Below are positions 26,663-34,350 of a stretch of DNA of 64,000 bases, piece after piece. The stretch covers positions 62,001-126,000 of the forward strand of contig NZ_AUMU01000011.1 of the NCBI RefSeq assembly GCF_000430845.1. Direction: 5' to 3'. The DNA is from Chryseobacterium gregarium DSM 19109 (GTDB taxonomy: Bacteria; Bacteroidota; Bacteroidia; Flavobacteriales; Weeksellaceae). The notes beneath the pieces were generated by a model. It saw nothing but the letters and a program-made list of their open reading frames with translations, was not told the origin of the DNA and made no database searches. Numbering within the stretch: the stretch's first letter is position 1; each line of letters opens with the position of its first letter. Made by a program: the position numbers and the translations under genes.

Positions 26663-26691
26663 AGTGTAGATGTGTGATTTAGTATAATGAG

Positions 26692-27126
26692 TTACCAATA
26701 GCTTCCCGCTAAAAATGTAAGCCTGATAAAGGTAAAGGTGTGTTGTAAACTTAAGTCGATGATGTGTGTGATATTTTCGATGGGCTGGTCATTGTAAAAC
26801 ACTACGAAAATTCCGTCCTCGAAAGCCTGAATGGCATTTTCCTGAGCTTTTTCTAGGTCAGCTCTTTGTTGATTATAAATATTTCCGAAACCCGCTTTCC
26901 CTGTGTCCGTAAGGATATTTAAATAATTTTCATTCGGAATTTTAGAACAGTCTTCATCTTCTGCTTCAAACGATTTTGCCTTGAATGCTTCTACCTGCTG
27001 CTGAACAACCCGCTTTAAAAGATCTTCTAATGAAATTCTGCTTTCATGATGATTAATTTCAAGCTTTTGCTCCGAAAGGACAGGATGTCTTTTGCCCAAC
27101 TGTTTTACAGTTACCTTTATTTCCAT
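26692..27126 (-). CDS. Hypothetical protein upstream of, and coupled to, the DUF4132 gene
   Basis: A 144-residue soluble protein beginning MEIKVTVKQLGKRHPVLSEQ. An amphipathic helix (SLEDLLKRVVQQQVEAFKAK) and an aromatic C-terminus (FIRLTFLAGSYW) follow. No signal peptide, no membrane helix and no family I can name. The DUF4132 ATG lies 29 bases after its stop on the same strand, so they are likely one transcript and possibly partners. The phrase DGIFVVFYNDQPIENITHII near the end suggests a small alpha/beta domain. Confidence 0.7.
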   Translation of the reverse strand: MEIKVTVKQLGKRHPVLSEQKLEINHHESRISLEDLLKRVVQQQVEAFKAKSFEAEDEDCSKIPNENYLNILTDTGKAGFGNIYNQQRADLEKAQENAIQAFEDGIFVVFYNDQPIENITHIIDLSLQHTFTFIRLTFLAGSYW

Positions 27127-27317
27127 ATATTTTGCAGATTGTCATCTTAAAAATAGGAAAATATTTTTACTACCACATTTTATATTTTTCAATTATTTCC
27201 ACTCATAAATAAACTTATGAGTTCTGATTACATTGAAAATCATGATCTGAAAAAAAGTTCACAATAAAAGGCCGGAAAACAAAGGATATTAAAATAAACC
27301 AGCAATCTGGAAACGAA

Positions 27318-27344
27318 AAAAGCATACTTTAAAAGTATGCTTTT
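27318..27344 (-). terminator. Intrinsic terminator downstream of tRNA-His
   Basis: AAAGCATACTTTAAAAGTATGCTTTT pairs along its length. On the minus strand it begins three bases past the tRNA 3' end and closes with a T tract. Confidence 0.8.
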
Positions 27345-27346
27345 AG

Positions 27347-27421
<75 letters not shown>

Positions 27422-27456
27422 GTTTTGTGAGTGCAAATATAGGGAATGTTTTTTAA

Positions 27457-28176
27457 TTACCAAATAATTCCGTCAAAATTTTTCATCGCAATCAGCTTCT
27501 CAGACGTAAATCCCTCAGCATAAGTCACTCCGGATAACCGTCCCAGATCCTGGGCACGGTAGGTCAGGCTTTCAAAGAAATCTTTAGAAGTAATTGGCGT
27601 TTCCGGCTCTTTAGAAGCAGGATCATAAAACTGGGTTTTATATGCCATACAGGCTTGGATTTTCTGATCCAGATATTCCGAAATATCGATTACAAATTCC
27701 GGTTTAATATTCTTCCACTGGATATAATGAAAAATCTGTTTCGGCCTCCAGACTTCCTGATGTTCTCCATCCAGAATGGTTTCAATTTTTCTCAATCCTG
27801 CTAAAAAGCATGCATCGGACACTAATTTTGCCCCTTTCGCATGATCCGGATGCCTGTCATCAACAGCATTCGCCAACACGATTTCCGGCTGGTATTTGCG
27901 TACCATTTTTACGATCTCCATCTGATATTCTTCAGAATTCACTAAAAAACCGTCTTTCAATCCAAGATTTTCCCTGGCTGAAACTCCAAGAATTTTTGTA
28001 GACTGCGCTGCCTCCTCTTTTCTGGTTTCATCAGTTCCGCGTGTTCCGAGTTCTCCTTTGGTAAGATCCACTATGGCACAAACCTTTCCTTCTGAAACCA
28101 TTTTGGCAATCGTTCCGCCACATCCTAATTCCACATCATCCGGATGTGCCCCGAATGCAAGTATATCTGTCTTCAT
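27457..28176 (-). CDS. bshB1: Bacillithiol biosynthesis deacetylase BshB1
   Basis: A zinc-dependent deacetylase of the LmbE/PIG-L family that removes the acetyl group from GlcNAc-malate to give GlcN-malate, the second step of bacillithiol synthesis. Residues 10-15 AHPDDV hold the metal ligands, DDRHPDH the later His ligands, and VDLTKGELGTRGT the substrate-side loop. The TYAEGFTSEKLIA C-terminus is characteristic of BshB1 in Bacteroidetes. The 239-residue length is normal. It stands alone between tRNA-His and the TPR gene, with terminators on both sides. Confidence 0.95.
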   Translation of the reverse strand: MKTDILAFGAHPDDVELGCGGTIAKMVSEGKVCAIVDLTKGELGTRGTDETRKEEAAQSTKILGVSARENLGLKDGFLVNSEEYQMEIVKMVRKYQPEIVLANAVDDRHPDHAKGAKLVSDACFLAGLRKIETILDGEHQEVWRPKQIFHYIQWKNIKPEFVIDISEYLDQKIQACMAYKTQFYDPASKEPETPITSKDFFESLTYRAQDLGRLSGVTYAEGFTSEKLIAMKNFDGIIW

Positions 28177-28199
28177 ATTTTAAAGATAAGAATTAAACA

Positions 28200-28233
28200 A
28201 AAACTTCCCAAACCTAACGATCGGGAAGTTTTA
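28200..28233 (-). terminator. Intrinsic terminator after the TPR gene
   Basis: AAAACTTCCC and GGGAAGTTTT pair across a 13-base loop, with a T-rich exit on the minus strand. It separates the TonB-locus transcript from bshB1. Confidence 0.75.
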
Positions 28234-28254
28234 TTATCTGTTGTCAGATTAAAA

Positions 28255-29889
28255 TTATTTATTAATCTCTGCATTCAGTTTTACAGCGTCCTGGTAAGTA
28301 GGATCCAACTGTACTGATTTCGCTACATAATCTTTAGCTTTCGCAGGATCAGAATCTTTATTCATATAGGCTACTGCAAAGTAAGCATACGCTAAGGTTT
28401 GTTTACTCGCTTCCTGTTCTGCAGGCTTTACCGTAGAAATATATTTCTCGTAAGCCATTTTTGCAGCATCATTATTTCCTGCCTGCTGATAAGAGTAGCC
28501 TAAACTGTAATATCCGGGTGCCCAGTCTGGAAGAAGTGCATTCATTTTCTGCCATGTCATGATGGCTCCGTCCCAGTTTTTGACATCCTGATAAGCAGTG
28601 GCCAGCTTAAATAAAGAATCGGAATCCTGAGCATTAGCGGCTACTTTTTGTTTTAGGCCTTCAATCGTAGGATTGGTAGGTCCTGCATCAACCGAAGATT
28701 TGGATGCACCGCCTCCTCCTGCGATTTTAGCAAGTTCCATATCCCACTTCATAGTCTCATCTTTTGCTGCCTTGGCAACTCCTACTTTTTGCTGTGCTTC
28801 AGCCATTAAAGCAGTTTTTTTAGCTGCATCTTTTTCCGTTTTAGCCAGACCAGCAGCAATTAATCCCTGTAATCCCTGATCAGCAGGCAAGAGTCTTGAT
28901 TTATCTGCCTGAGAAACAAAGTTATCCATATTCTGTTTTGCTTCCGTATAGTTCCCGTCAGCATATAACTGATAAGCTCTTAACTTAAATTTAATAGGAT
29001 CATTGATTTTGTCAAAAATCTTATCTAAAACCTGTTTTGAATTTGCATAATCTTCATTGGTGAAATAAAGCTTGGCAATTTCCAATTGGGTATATGGATC
29101 TTCATCAGCATATTTTGTATAGTTGATAAGATCCTGAGTCGCTTTAGCATTCTCCTGATATCTGATGTCATAAGCTGCCAGTGCTTTATAAGCCGGCGCA
29201 TAGCTAGGGTCAGTGGAAATTGCTTTATCGATGCTAGTTTTAGCCTGCTGCCATTGTTGTGCGGCCATCCAAAGCGTTCCGATTCTTGTATAAACCGAAG
29301 CCTTATTTTTGGCTAAAGGAAGTGCCTTATCATAAGCCGTCATTGCATCTCCCGGCATTCTTTTTAATCGGTATGCATCTCCTAATGTATAATAGTAATG
29401 GGCAGGAACTTCTTTTTTCTGAGCTCTTTCAATGGCTTTATTTAAAAATTGAATGGCAAGATCAGGAGAGTTGTTTTTTTCAAATAAGGTCAATGCTTCT
29501 GCAGCCCTGAACAATACTTCTGCATCCTTTTCTCTTGAGTCGCTTACAATTTTCTGGATTTCAGCAACTGCGTTTTTATCACCTTTCCCAAGTTTAACAG
29601 CCGCCAATCCGATTTTGTTTAAATAACTTTTGCTGTCTTTAGCAAGACCTTTATTAAAACTATCACTTGCTGCCGCGAAATCCGGTTCGCCTTGCTTTAA
29701 ATAAGTATTTCCTAAGTAAAAATAATTCTCAGCAGTTGGTGCTGAAGCAATCATGTTCGTAAAATTAGTTTTTGCCTGAGCATACTTGTCGCTGTCCATA
29801 CTGTTAATTCCGTCCTGTACCGTCTGTGCAAAAGCAAAGTTGGTAAAAAACACCACAGCTGCTCCAAAAGCAATCTTTTTCACATTCAT
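28255..29889 (-). CDS. Secreted/periplasmic tetratricopeptide repeat protein
   Basis: About 544 residues. Three in-frame ATGs (29907, 29895, 29889) open the gene. I choose the last because MNVKKIAFGAAVVFFTNFAFAQ is then a compact signal peptide. TPR units follow, e.g. AENYFYLGNTYLKQGEPDFA, HYYYTLGDAYRLKRMPGDAM, ASVYTRIGTLWMAAQQWQQA, GYYSLGYSYQQAGNNDAAKM. A Gly/Ser linker sits near residue 400 (AGGGGASKSS). It is the last gene behind the PstS-like gene in the TonB locus, and is probably a scaffold in the periplasm. Confidence 0.9.
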   Translation of the reverse strand: MNVKKIAFGAAVVFFTNFAFAQTVQDGINSMDSDKYAQAKTNFTNMIASAPTAENYFYLGNTYLKQGEPDFAAASDSFNKGLAKDSKSYLNKIGLAAVKLGKGDKNAVAEIQKIVSDSREKDAEVLFRAAEALTLFEKNNSPDLAIQFLNKAIERAQKKEVPAHYYYTLGDAYRLKRMPGDAMTAYDKALPLAKNKASVYTRIGTLWMAAQQWQQAKTSIDKAISTDPSYAPAYKALAAYDIRYQENAKATQDLINYTKYADEDPYTQLEIAKLYFTNEDYANSKQVLDKIFDKINDPIKFKLRAYQLYADGNYTEAKQNMDNFVSQADKSRLLPADQGLQGLIAAGLAKTEKDAAKKTALMAEAQQKVGVAKAAKDETMKWDMELAKIAGGGGASKSSVDAGPTNPTIEGLKQKVAANAQDSDSLFKLATAYQDVKNWDGAIMTWQKMNALLPDWAPGYYSLGYSYQQAGNNDAAKMAYEKYISTVKPAEQEASKQTLAYAYFAVAYMNKDSDPAKAKDYVAKSVQLDPTYQDAVKLNAEINK

Positions 29890-29993
29890 ATTCATTATAT
29901 CTTTCATTTTTATTTATAATTGAAATTATATATCCACAATTTCCAGACCAAAATAATATATTTATCTGGGTTACAGACACACTTTAATAGTTT

Positions 29994-30866
29994 TTAACGC
30001 ATTTGTACTTCTCTTCTGTAAAGATTGTAAGGCTGCAGACCTTCTTTTTCAACAATCATCTGTCCCAACTGGGTACATGAATACCTTATGAATCCGTTTG
30101 CGAGGTTAAAATTCCCTTCATTCGTTAAAAAATACAGCACTCTAGTAAACGGATAATTCATTCTCCGAAGGTTCTCAGGATCTGCAGCATACAGTTTGCC
30201 TTTATATTCAACCGGCAGGATCTTCACCATGCTTTTCAGCTGTTCAGATTCCTTGTCATAGGGACGGCTGAATGTATTAAGACCGATAACACCAATTTTA
30301 CCGGGATATTTGTTGAGTTCTTCAATGATATTTTTACTTCCGGGAATAATGGAAAACTTTAACTCACCGGGCTGTTTCTTGAGTTTTTGAGCAATAAAAT
30401 TCAGATTGCTTGAATTGGCGCCATCAAAAATAAATTCTTTTTTGTCAGACTGCATCCCCTGGGCTATTTCCTCCATTGAAATACTTTGTTTCGGAGAATC
30501 CTTCGGCACTACGAAAACAACAGCATCGGCAGCAAATTTTGCCGGCAGAAATTTAAGGTCAACCTGTTCCTCATAAGATTTTATTTCTTCTACTGACAAA
30601 TCTCTTGACATGACAACAATTCTGGCTTTATCCTTAAGCAAATCGAGAAAGCCTAAATCTTCTTTTTTTGTTACCACTTTAATTTTGGTTTCAGGATAAT
30701 TAATCATATATCCTTCGGCCAAAGCTTCAGTGACACTTTTAAAAGATTCATCCGTAAGAATAGTCATTTCACCTTTATGGTAAGACGGGGATTTCTCTTC
30801 TTTGTTGCAACTTATTGCCAGTATACCAAGAAAAAATAGCAGGATAATGTTAAAACTATTCTTCAT
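29994..30866 (-). CDS. PstS-like substrate-binding lipoprotein
   Basis: A 290-residue lipoprotein (signal peptide ending GILAISC, Cys at residue 20) with the periplasmic binding-protein fold of PstS-type phosphate receptors. Recognisable parts are ARIVVMSRDLSVEEIKSYE, AADAVVFVVPKDSP and PFTRVLYFLTNEG. No pstCAB permease genes are nearby. It lies in the TonB/ExbBD locus, and its ATG overlaps the stop of the 65-residue membrane gene by 11 bases. Family members in this locus may serve the TonB machinery rather than an ABC importer (inference). Confidence 0.85.
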   Translation of the reverse strand: MKNSFNIILLFFLGILAISCNKEEKSPSYHKGEMTILTDESFKSVTEALAEGYMINYPETKIKVVTKKEDLGFLDLLKDKARIVVMSRDLSVEEIKSYEEQVDLKFLPAKFAADAVVFVVPKDSPKQSISMEEIAQGMQSDKKEFIFDGANSSNLNFIAQKLKKQPGELKFSIIPGSKNIIEELNKYPGKIGVIGLNTFSRPYDKESEQLKSMVKILPVEYKGKLYAADPENLRRMNYPFTRVLYFLTNEGNFNLANGFIRYSCTQLGQMIVEKEGLQPYNLYRREVQMR

Positions 30867-31053
30867 TTCCTGATTTTTTAATTCTTGTTACTGCTCTGTA
30901 AATTCTAAAAAGCCCATACAATATGAGAAGGGCACCTAATGCGTATGCAATACCCGGTTCCAGAACAGTAAAAAAGAATTTGTAAAGTATCACTACCACT
31001 CCGAGAACGATATAAAATAACCCCGTAATCAGGGATAACCAATTGAACATCAT
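30856..31053 (-). CDS. Small two-helix membrane protein in the TonB locus
   Basis: A 65-residue protein with two membrane helices (LITGLFYIVLGVVVILYKFF and AYALGALLILYGLFRIYRAV) and a basic C-terminus. I do not recognise a named family. The 11-base overlap with the PstS-like gene makes coupled translation likely. It is separated from tonB by a hairpin terminator. Confidence 0.75.
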   Translation of the reverse strand: MMFNWLSLITGLFYIVLGVVVILYKFFFTVLEPGIAYALGALLILYGLFRIYRAVTRIKKSGNEE

Positions 31054-31076
31054 AGAGCAAAAATACCAAAAAAAAT

Positions 31077-31104
31077 AAAAAGGGAAGCATAAGCTTCCCT
31101 TTTT
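31077..31104. terminator. Hairpin terminator between tonB and the 65-residue gene
   Basis: AAAAAGGGAAGC and GCTTCCCTTTTTT flank an ATAA loop. On the minus strand it would end the exbB-exbD-exbD-tonB transcript 29 bases past the tonB stop. The flanking A and T tracts allow both directions. Confidence 0.8.
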
Positions 31105-31132
31105 TAATTATTATTTAAAGATAACGTATTAA

Positions 31133-31972
31133 TTATCCTTCAAAGTTCATCGTCAGAGGTAATCTGAATCGGTAACGTACAGACTGTCCGTTAATTTTAG
31201 CCGGAGTCCATTTGTTTTTAATTGATTTGATCGTTCTGATCGCTTCAGAATTAAAATCCGAATTTTTTCCGGAAGCTTTAACGTCTGTAATACTTCCATC
31301 CCTTTCTACAACGAAAGTAATTTCAGTTTTTACCGTACCTTCGTCTCCGTTCATTGCAGAACCGTCAAAGTTACCTGAAACCTTATTTCTGAAAGCATTG
31401 ATACCTCCAGGGAATTCAGCAGTTTGCTCAACTTCCGTATATACCTGGGTATCGCTTACCTGAGGCTTAAGCTCAACTGCATTGCCTTTTCCACTTGACG
31501 GTGGCGGCGGCGGCGGTGTATAAGCCGGAGCTTTTACCCCTTCCTGAGCTACCAGACCAGTCTGGGTTTCCAATTGCTTGGAAATCGGCGGTGGTGGAGT
31601 TTCAATTTTCGGAGCTTTTACAGGTTCAGGAACCACATTCTGAATAACCTCAATTTTCTCTTCCTCTTTCGGAGGTGGCGGCGGAGGTGGTTCTTCTTCT
31701 TTCGGCTGCTCGATAATCGGATCATCCTCAAGAATATTAATCAAGTCAGCCTTCACTTCCTGTTTAGGAGGTTCAGTAAGCCTCTTAATCGTAAGATAAA
31801 TAAAAGGAGACAAAGCCGCAATAAGGAATAATGCTGTCCCAACGATAAAAGATTTTGTCAGAAGCCTAGGATACTGATTTCTTAGATCGTATGCACCATA
31901 TGCCTTGTTTCTATTTTCAAATACGATCTCATCTAATGTTAGATTAGGATCATATGCATTTTCGTTTGCCAT
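31133..31972 (-). CDS. tonB: Energy transducer TonB
   Basis: A 279-residue TonB. A cytoplasmic start (NLTLDEIVFENRNKAYGAYD) is followed by one membrane helix (SFIVGTALFLIAALSPFIYL). A Pro/Glu/Lys-rich periplasmic spacer has two poly-Pro runs (EEEPPPPPPPKEEE and PAYTPPPPPPSS). The C-terminal domain ends IKNKWTPAKINGQSVRYRFR and LPLTMNFEG. The ENRNKAYGAYDLR opening is typical of Bacteroidetes TonB. With ExbB and two ExbD proteins it transmits proton-motive force to outer-membrane TonB-dependent receptors. Confidence 0.95.
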   Translation of the reverse strand: MANENAYDPNLTLDEIVFENRNKAYGAYDLRNQYPRLLTKSFIVGTALFLIAALSPFIYLTIKRLTEPPKQEVKADLINILEDDPIIEQPKEEEPPPPPPPKEEEKIEVIQNVVPEPVKAPKIETPPPPISKQLETQTGLVAQEGVKAPAYTPPPPPPSSGKGNAVELKPQVSDTQVYTEVEQTAEFPGGINAFRNKVSGNFDGSAMNGDEGTVKTEITFVVERDGSITDVKASGKNSDFNSEAIRTIKSIKNKWTPAKINGQSVRYRFRLPLTMNFEG

Positions 31973-31995
31973 AGATTTACAATTTTATGGTTAAA

Positions 31996-32568
31996 TTACT
32001 TCGTTGCAGGTGCTGCAGAAGCTCCTGAGTTACCGACTTTCTTATCATAAATGGCTTTTTCCCAAGGCTTAACATCAGTAACTCCGTACTGCTCGCTCTT
32101 TGTAATGGCCATTTCATCAAGAATATCAACAAAGTTTTTATATACAGCATCGTCAGTCGGTTTGATAATCACCGTAAACTTGGTTTTATCTGCCGCTCTT
32201 GCTTTTGCCTGCTCAATAATCTTTCTGATTCCCTCTCTGTCAAAGTTAGTTTCATTAAGAGTCTGGTCCGTTAAAGACGTATTGTCCTGTTGGTGCCAGA
32301 AGATCTTATTGTCTTTTCCTAACAATAAAGAAATGGAATTTGAAAGCTTAATTTCTGTTGGAGGTGGTTTTTTAGTTTCATCTTTCGGTTTAGCCGGAAG
32401 ACCCAAATCCATGACATTCGGTTTAGAGAATGTGGTTGTGAACATAAAGAAGGTAATCAATAGAAAACCCAAGTCCACCATCGGAGTCATATCGACTCTG
32501 GTACTCTGTTTCTTGGAACGTACCTTGCCGCCTTTGGCGCCTTTTTCCTGTACTTGTACTTCTGCCAT
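31996..32568 (-). CDS. exbD: Biopolymer transporter ExbD (second copy in locus)
   Basis: A 190-residue ExbD. A Lys/Arg-rich cytoplasmic start is followed by STRVDMTPMVDLGFLLITFF, whose membrane-embedded Asp (in PMVDLGF) is the proton-path residue, then MFTTTFSKPNVMDLGLPAKP. The periplasmic part ends VDILDEMAITKSEQYGVTDV and KPWEKAIYDK. It is very close in sequence to the orphan ExbD at 47273-47791. It sits between the first exbD and tonB. Confidence 0.95.
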   Translation of the reverse strand: MAEVQVQEKGAKGGKVRSKKQSTRVDMTPMVDLGFLLITFFMFTTTFSKPNVMDLGLPAKPKDETKKPPPTEIKLSNSISLLLGKDNKIFWHQQDNTSLTDQTLNETNFDREGIRKIIEQAKARAADKTKFTVIIKPTDDAVYKNFVDILDEMAITKSEQYGVTDVKPWEKAIYDKKVGNSGASAAPATK

Positions 32569-32580
32569 TTCTAAATGATA

Positions 32581-33189
32581 TTATTCATTAGGTTTACCTT
32601 CTTGTGATGTAATCAACCAAAATTTAAGAAAATCAATATCTCTTAAACCCTCAAATAGGCTTTTAACTTTTGGATATTCAGTAGTAACGTCTCCTTTAAT
32701 CGCTAATTTGTATTCAGGATTTACGTTTAAACTTTCTTTTACCCAGTCCACCAATTGCTTATTTGTACTGTCCATAGGAATCCCTGTAGGACTCTTGAAA
32801 CTCTTCTGCGCGTCATCTGGCAAATCAAGATAGCTTTTGAGTTGGTTCATAGGAACCCCAATAGCCTGTACTTTCTGAAATGCAGCTTTTTCGTTATTGT
32901 CAAAAGTAATACCATACTTTTTACCCATATTGTCTAAAAGCTTTAATCTCTCTGATGCGTTTTCTACCGGCTGGAAGTAAAATTTCCCGTCCGATGTTGC
33001 ATTGATGGTCATCAAGCTGGCATCAGGAAGTATCTTTTCTGATATTGAAGATGGCGGTTTGATCTGCTCCACGTCAGGTTTCTTAAACTGAGTGGTCAAG
33101 ATAAAGAATGTAAGCAGTAGGAATGCAACGTCACACATCGCCGTCATATCCGTAACTACTCCATGTCTTTTTGGTTTGACTCTCGCCAT
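32581..33189 (-). CDS. exbD: Biopolymer transporter ExbD (first copy in locus)
   Basis: A 202-residue ExbD of a distinct subfamily. MARVKPKRHGVVTDMTAMCD precedes the helix CDVAFLLLTFFILTTQFKKPDV with the conserved Asp. The periplasmic domain ends DIDFLKFWLITSQEGKPNE. Paired unlike ExbD proteins are normal in this Bacteroidetes locus and may form a heteromeric rotor-stator with ExbB. It lies 58 bases behind exbB and 12 bases before the second exbD. Confidence 0.95.
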   Translation of the reverse strand: MARVKPKRHGVVTDMTAMCDVAFLLLTFFILTTQFKKPDVEQIKPPSSISEKILPDASLMTINATSDGKFYFQPVENASERLKLLDNMGKKYGITFDNNEKAAFQKVQAIGVPMNQLKSYLDLPDDAQKSFKSPTGIPMDSTNKQLVDWVKESLNVNPEYKLAIKGDVTTEYPKVKSLFEGLRDIDFLKFWLITSQEGKPNE

Positions 33190-33247
33190 TATTATTAATA
33201 ATTTTTAATTAAACTTCTGTTACTTAATGCAGGTGCTCTGCTGATTC

Positions 33248-34111
33248 TTAGTTGAATTCAGCGAAAGACTGTTGGATACTCATGGCGATCTCGTCGATCT
33301 TATAAGTCAATCCGTCAATTTTAGAAGTAAAGTAGTTATAAAGCATAATAGCGATAGCTGAAGTACCAATACCTAATGCCGTGTTGATCAAGGCTTCAGA
33401 AATACCGGTAGAAAGTGCAGCAGCATCCGGAGTACCTCCTCCTGAACCTAATGCAAAGAAGGCCTTGATCATCCCGATTACCGTTCCAAGCAGTGCAATT
33501 AGGGTAGCAACAGTACCTAGGGTAGAAAGGATCATCATATTTTTCTCAAGCATCGGCATTTCAAGCGTTGTAGCTTCTTCAATCGCTTTGTTAAGCGCTA
33601 CCATTTTCTGCTCTTTGTTTAGTGTTGTGTCATGAGATAAAGCTTTGTACGTTGTAAGACCTTCTTTCACTACATTACCAACAGAACCTTGCTGTCTGTC
33701 ACACTCTTCTAAAGCTTCGTCAACTTTGTTCTGATTTAACAAGCTTCTTACCTGTACAACGAAATTGTCTAAGTTACCTTTTCCGGCAGCTTTGCTAAGA
33801 ACGAAATATCTTTCGAAAGAGAAAACCACTACCGTAAGCATGAAAGTAATCAAGATCGGTACAATCACCCCTCCCTTATAGATAATTCCTAAAAACGAAT
33901 CCGGATGAATGTCTTTTCCTTCAACATCGGAGAAAGCAACAGACGCTCCACCAAGCTTATCCGCATCTTTAAAATTTCCCGGGCTTCCCAGAACGAATAA
34001 ATAAATACAAATCCCTATAGCTAAGATGATAGGAATAATAATAGCTGGATTTAAACCTCCCGCCTTTCTAGCAACTAATTGCTCATCATTTTTTGAAACA
34101 TTCATTTCCAT
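33248..34111 (-). CDS. exbB: MotA/TolQ/ExbB proton channel family protein
   Basis: A 287-residue inner-membrane protein with one N-terminal helix (IIIPIILAIGICIYLFVLGS), a second helix (VIVPILITFMLTVVVFSFER), and the channel helices (MMILSTLGTVATLIALLGTV and INTALGIGTSAIAIMLYNYF). The GTVIGMIKAFFALG segment is the family signature. It is the first gene of the TonB locus and pairs with the two downstream ExbD proteins. Confidence 0.95.
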   Translation of the reverse strand: MEMNVSKNDEQLVARKAGGLNPAIIIPIILAIGICIYLFVLGSPGNFKDADKLGGASVAFSDVEGKDIHPDSFLGIIYKGGVIVPILITFMLTVVVFSFERYFVLSKAAGKGNLDNFVVQVRSLLNQNKVDEALEECDRQQGSVGNVVKEGLTTYKALSHDTTLNKEQKMVALNKAIEEATTLEMPMLEKNMMILSTLGTVATLIALLGTVIGMIKAFFALGSGGGTPDAAALSTGISEALINTALGIGTSAIAIMLYNYFTSKIDGLTYKIDEIAMSIQQSFAEFN

Positions 34112-34160
34112 ATTTAACTAAATTATATTGTTTTAAAGTTTTAAAGCTGTAAAATAAAGG

Positions 34161-34168
34161 CAAAATTA
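34161..34168 (-). promoter_or_regulatory. Candidate -7 box (TAATTTTG) of the exbB operon
   Basis: TAATTTTG on the minus strand, 49 bases upstream of the exbB ATG at 34111. No convincing TTG lies at the -33 spacing. The rest of the leuS-exbB gap is AT-rich with nothing else identified. Confidence 0.4.
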
Positions 34169-34350
34169 TTTAAAATGCAATAGTCTTAAATAAACATTTT
34201 GTCTTTTTTTGATAACAAAAATTTAATACACTTCCGATATTGCAATTAAAGGTACATATTTTATTAATATTTGCAATTTTTCTAAAATATGTTAAAATAT
34301 TTAAAATTTTATCGGATTTAAATTTTCAAATCACCAATGTTAATTTTATC

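Noticed and set aside
26663-26698. TTG start 12 codons upstream for the DUF4132 protein
   Set aside because: It overlaps the preceding stop, and the residues added look like untranslated leader. The ATG at 26662 is a normal start.
31574-31831. Plus-strand ORF rich in Arg, Trp and Phe
   Set aside because: It is the antisense reading of the Pro-rich spacer of tonB.
32051-32578. Plus-strand ORF of 175 residues opposite exbD
   Set aside because: A long open antisense frame, but the minus strand is an unmistakable ExbD, and this product has no recognisable domain.
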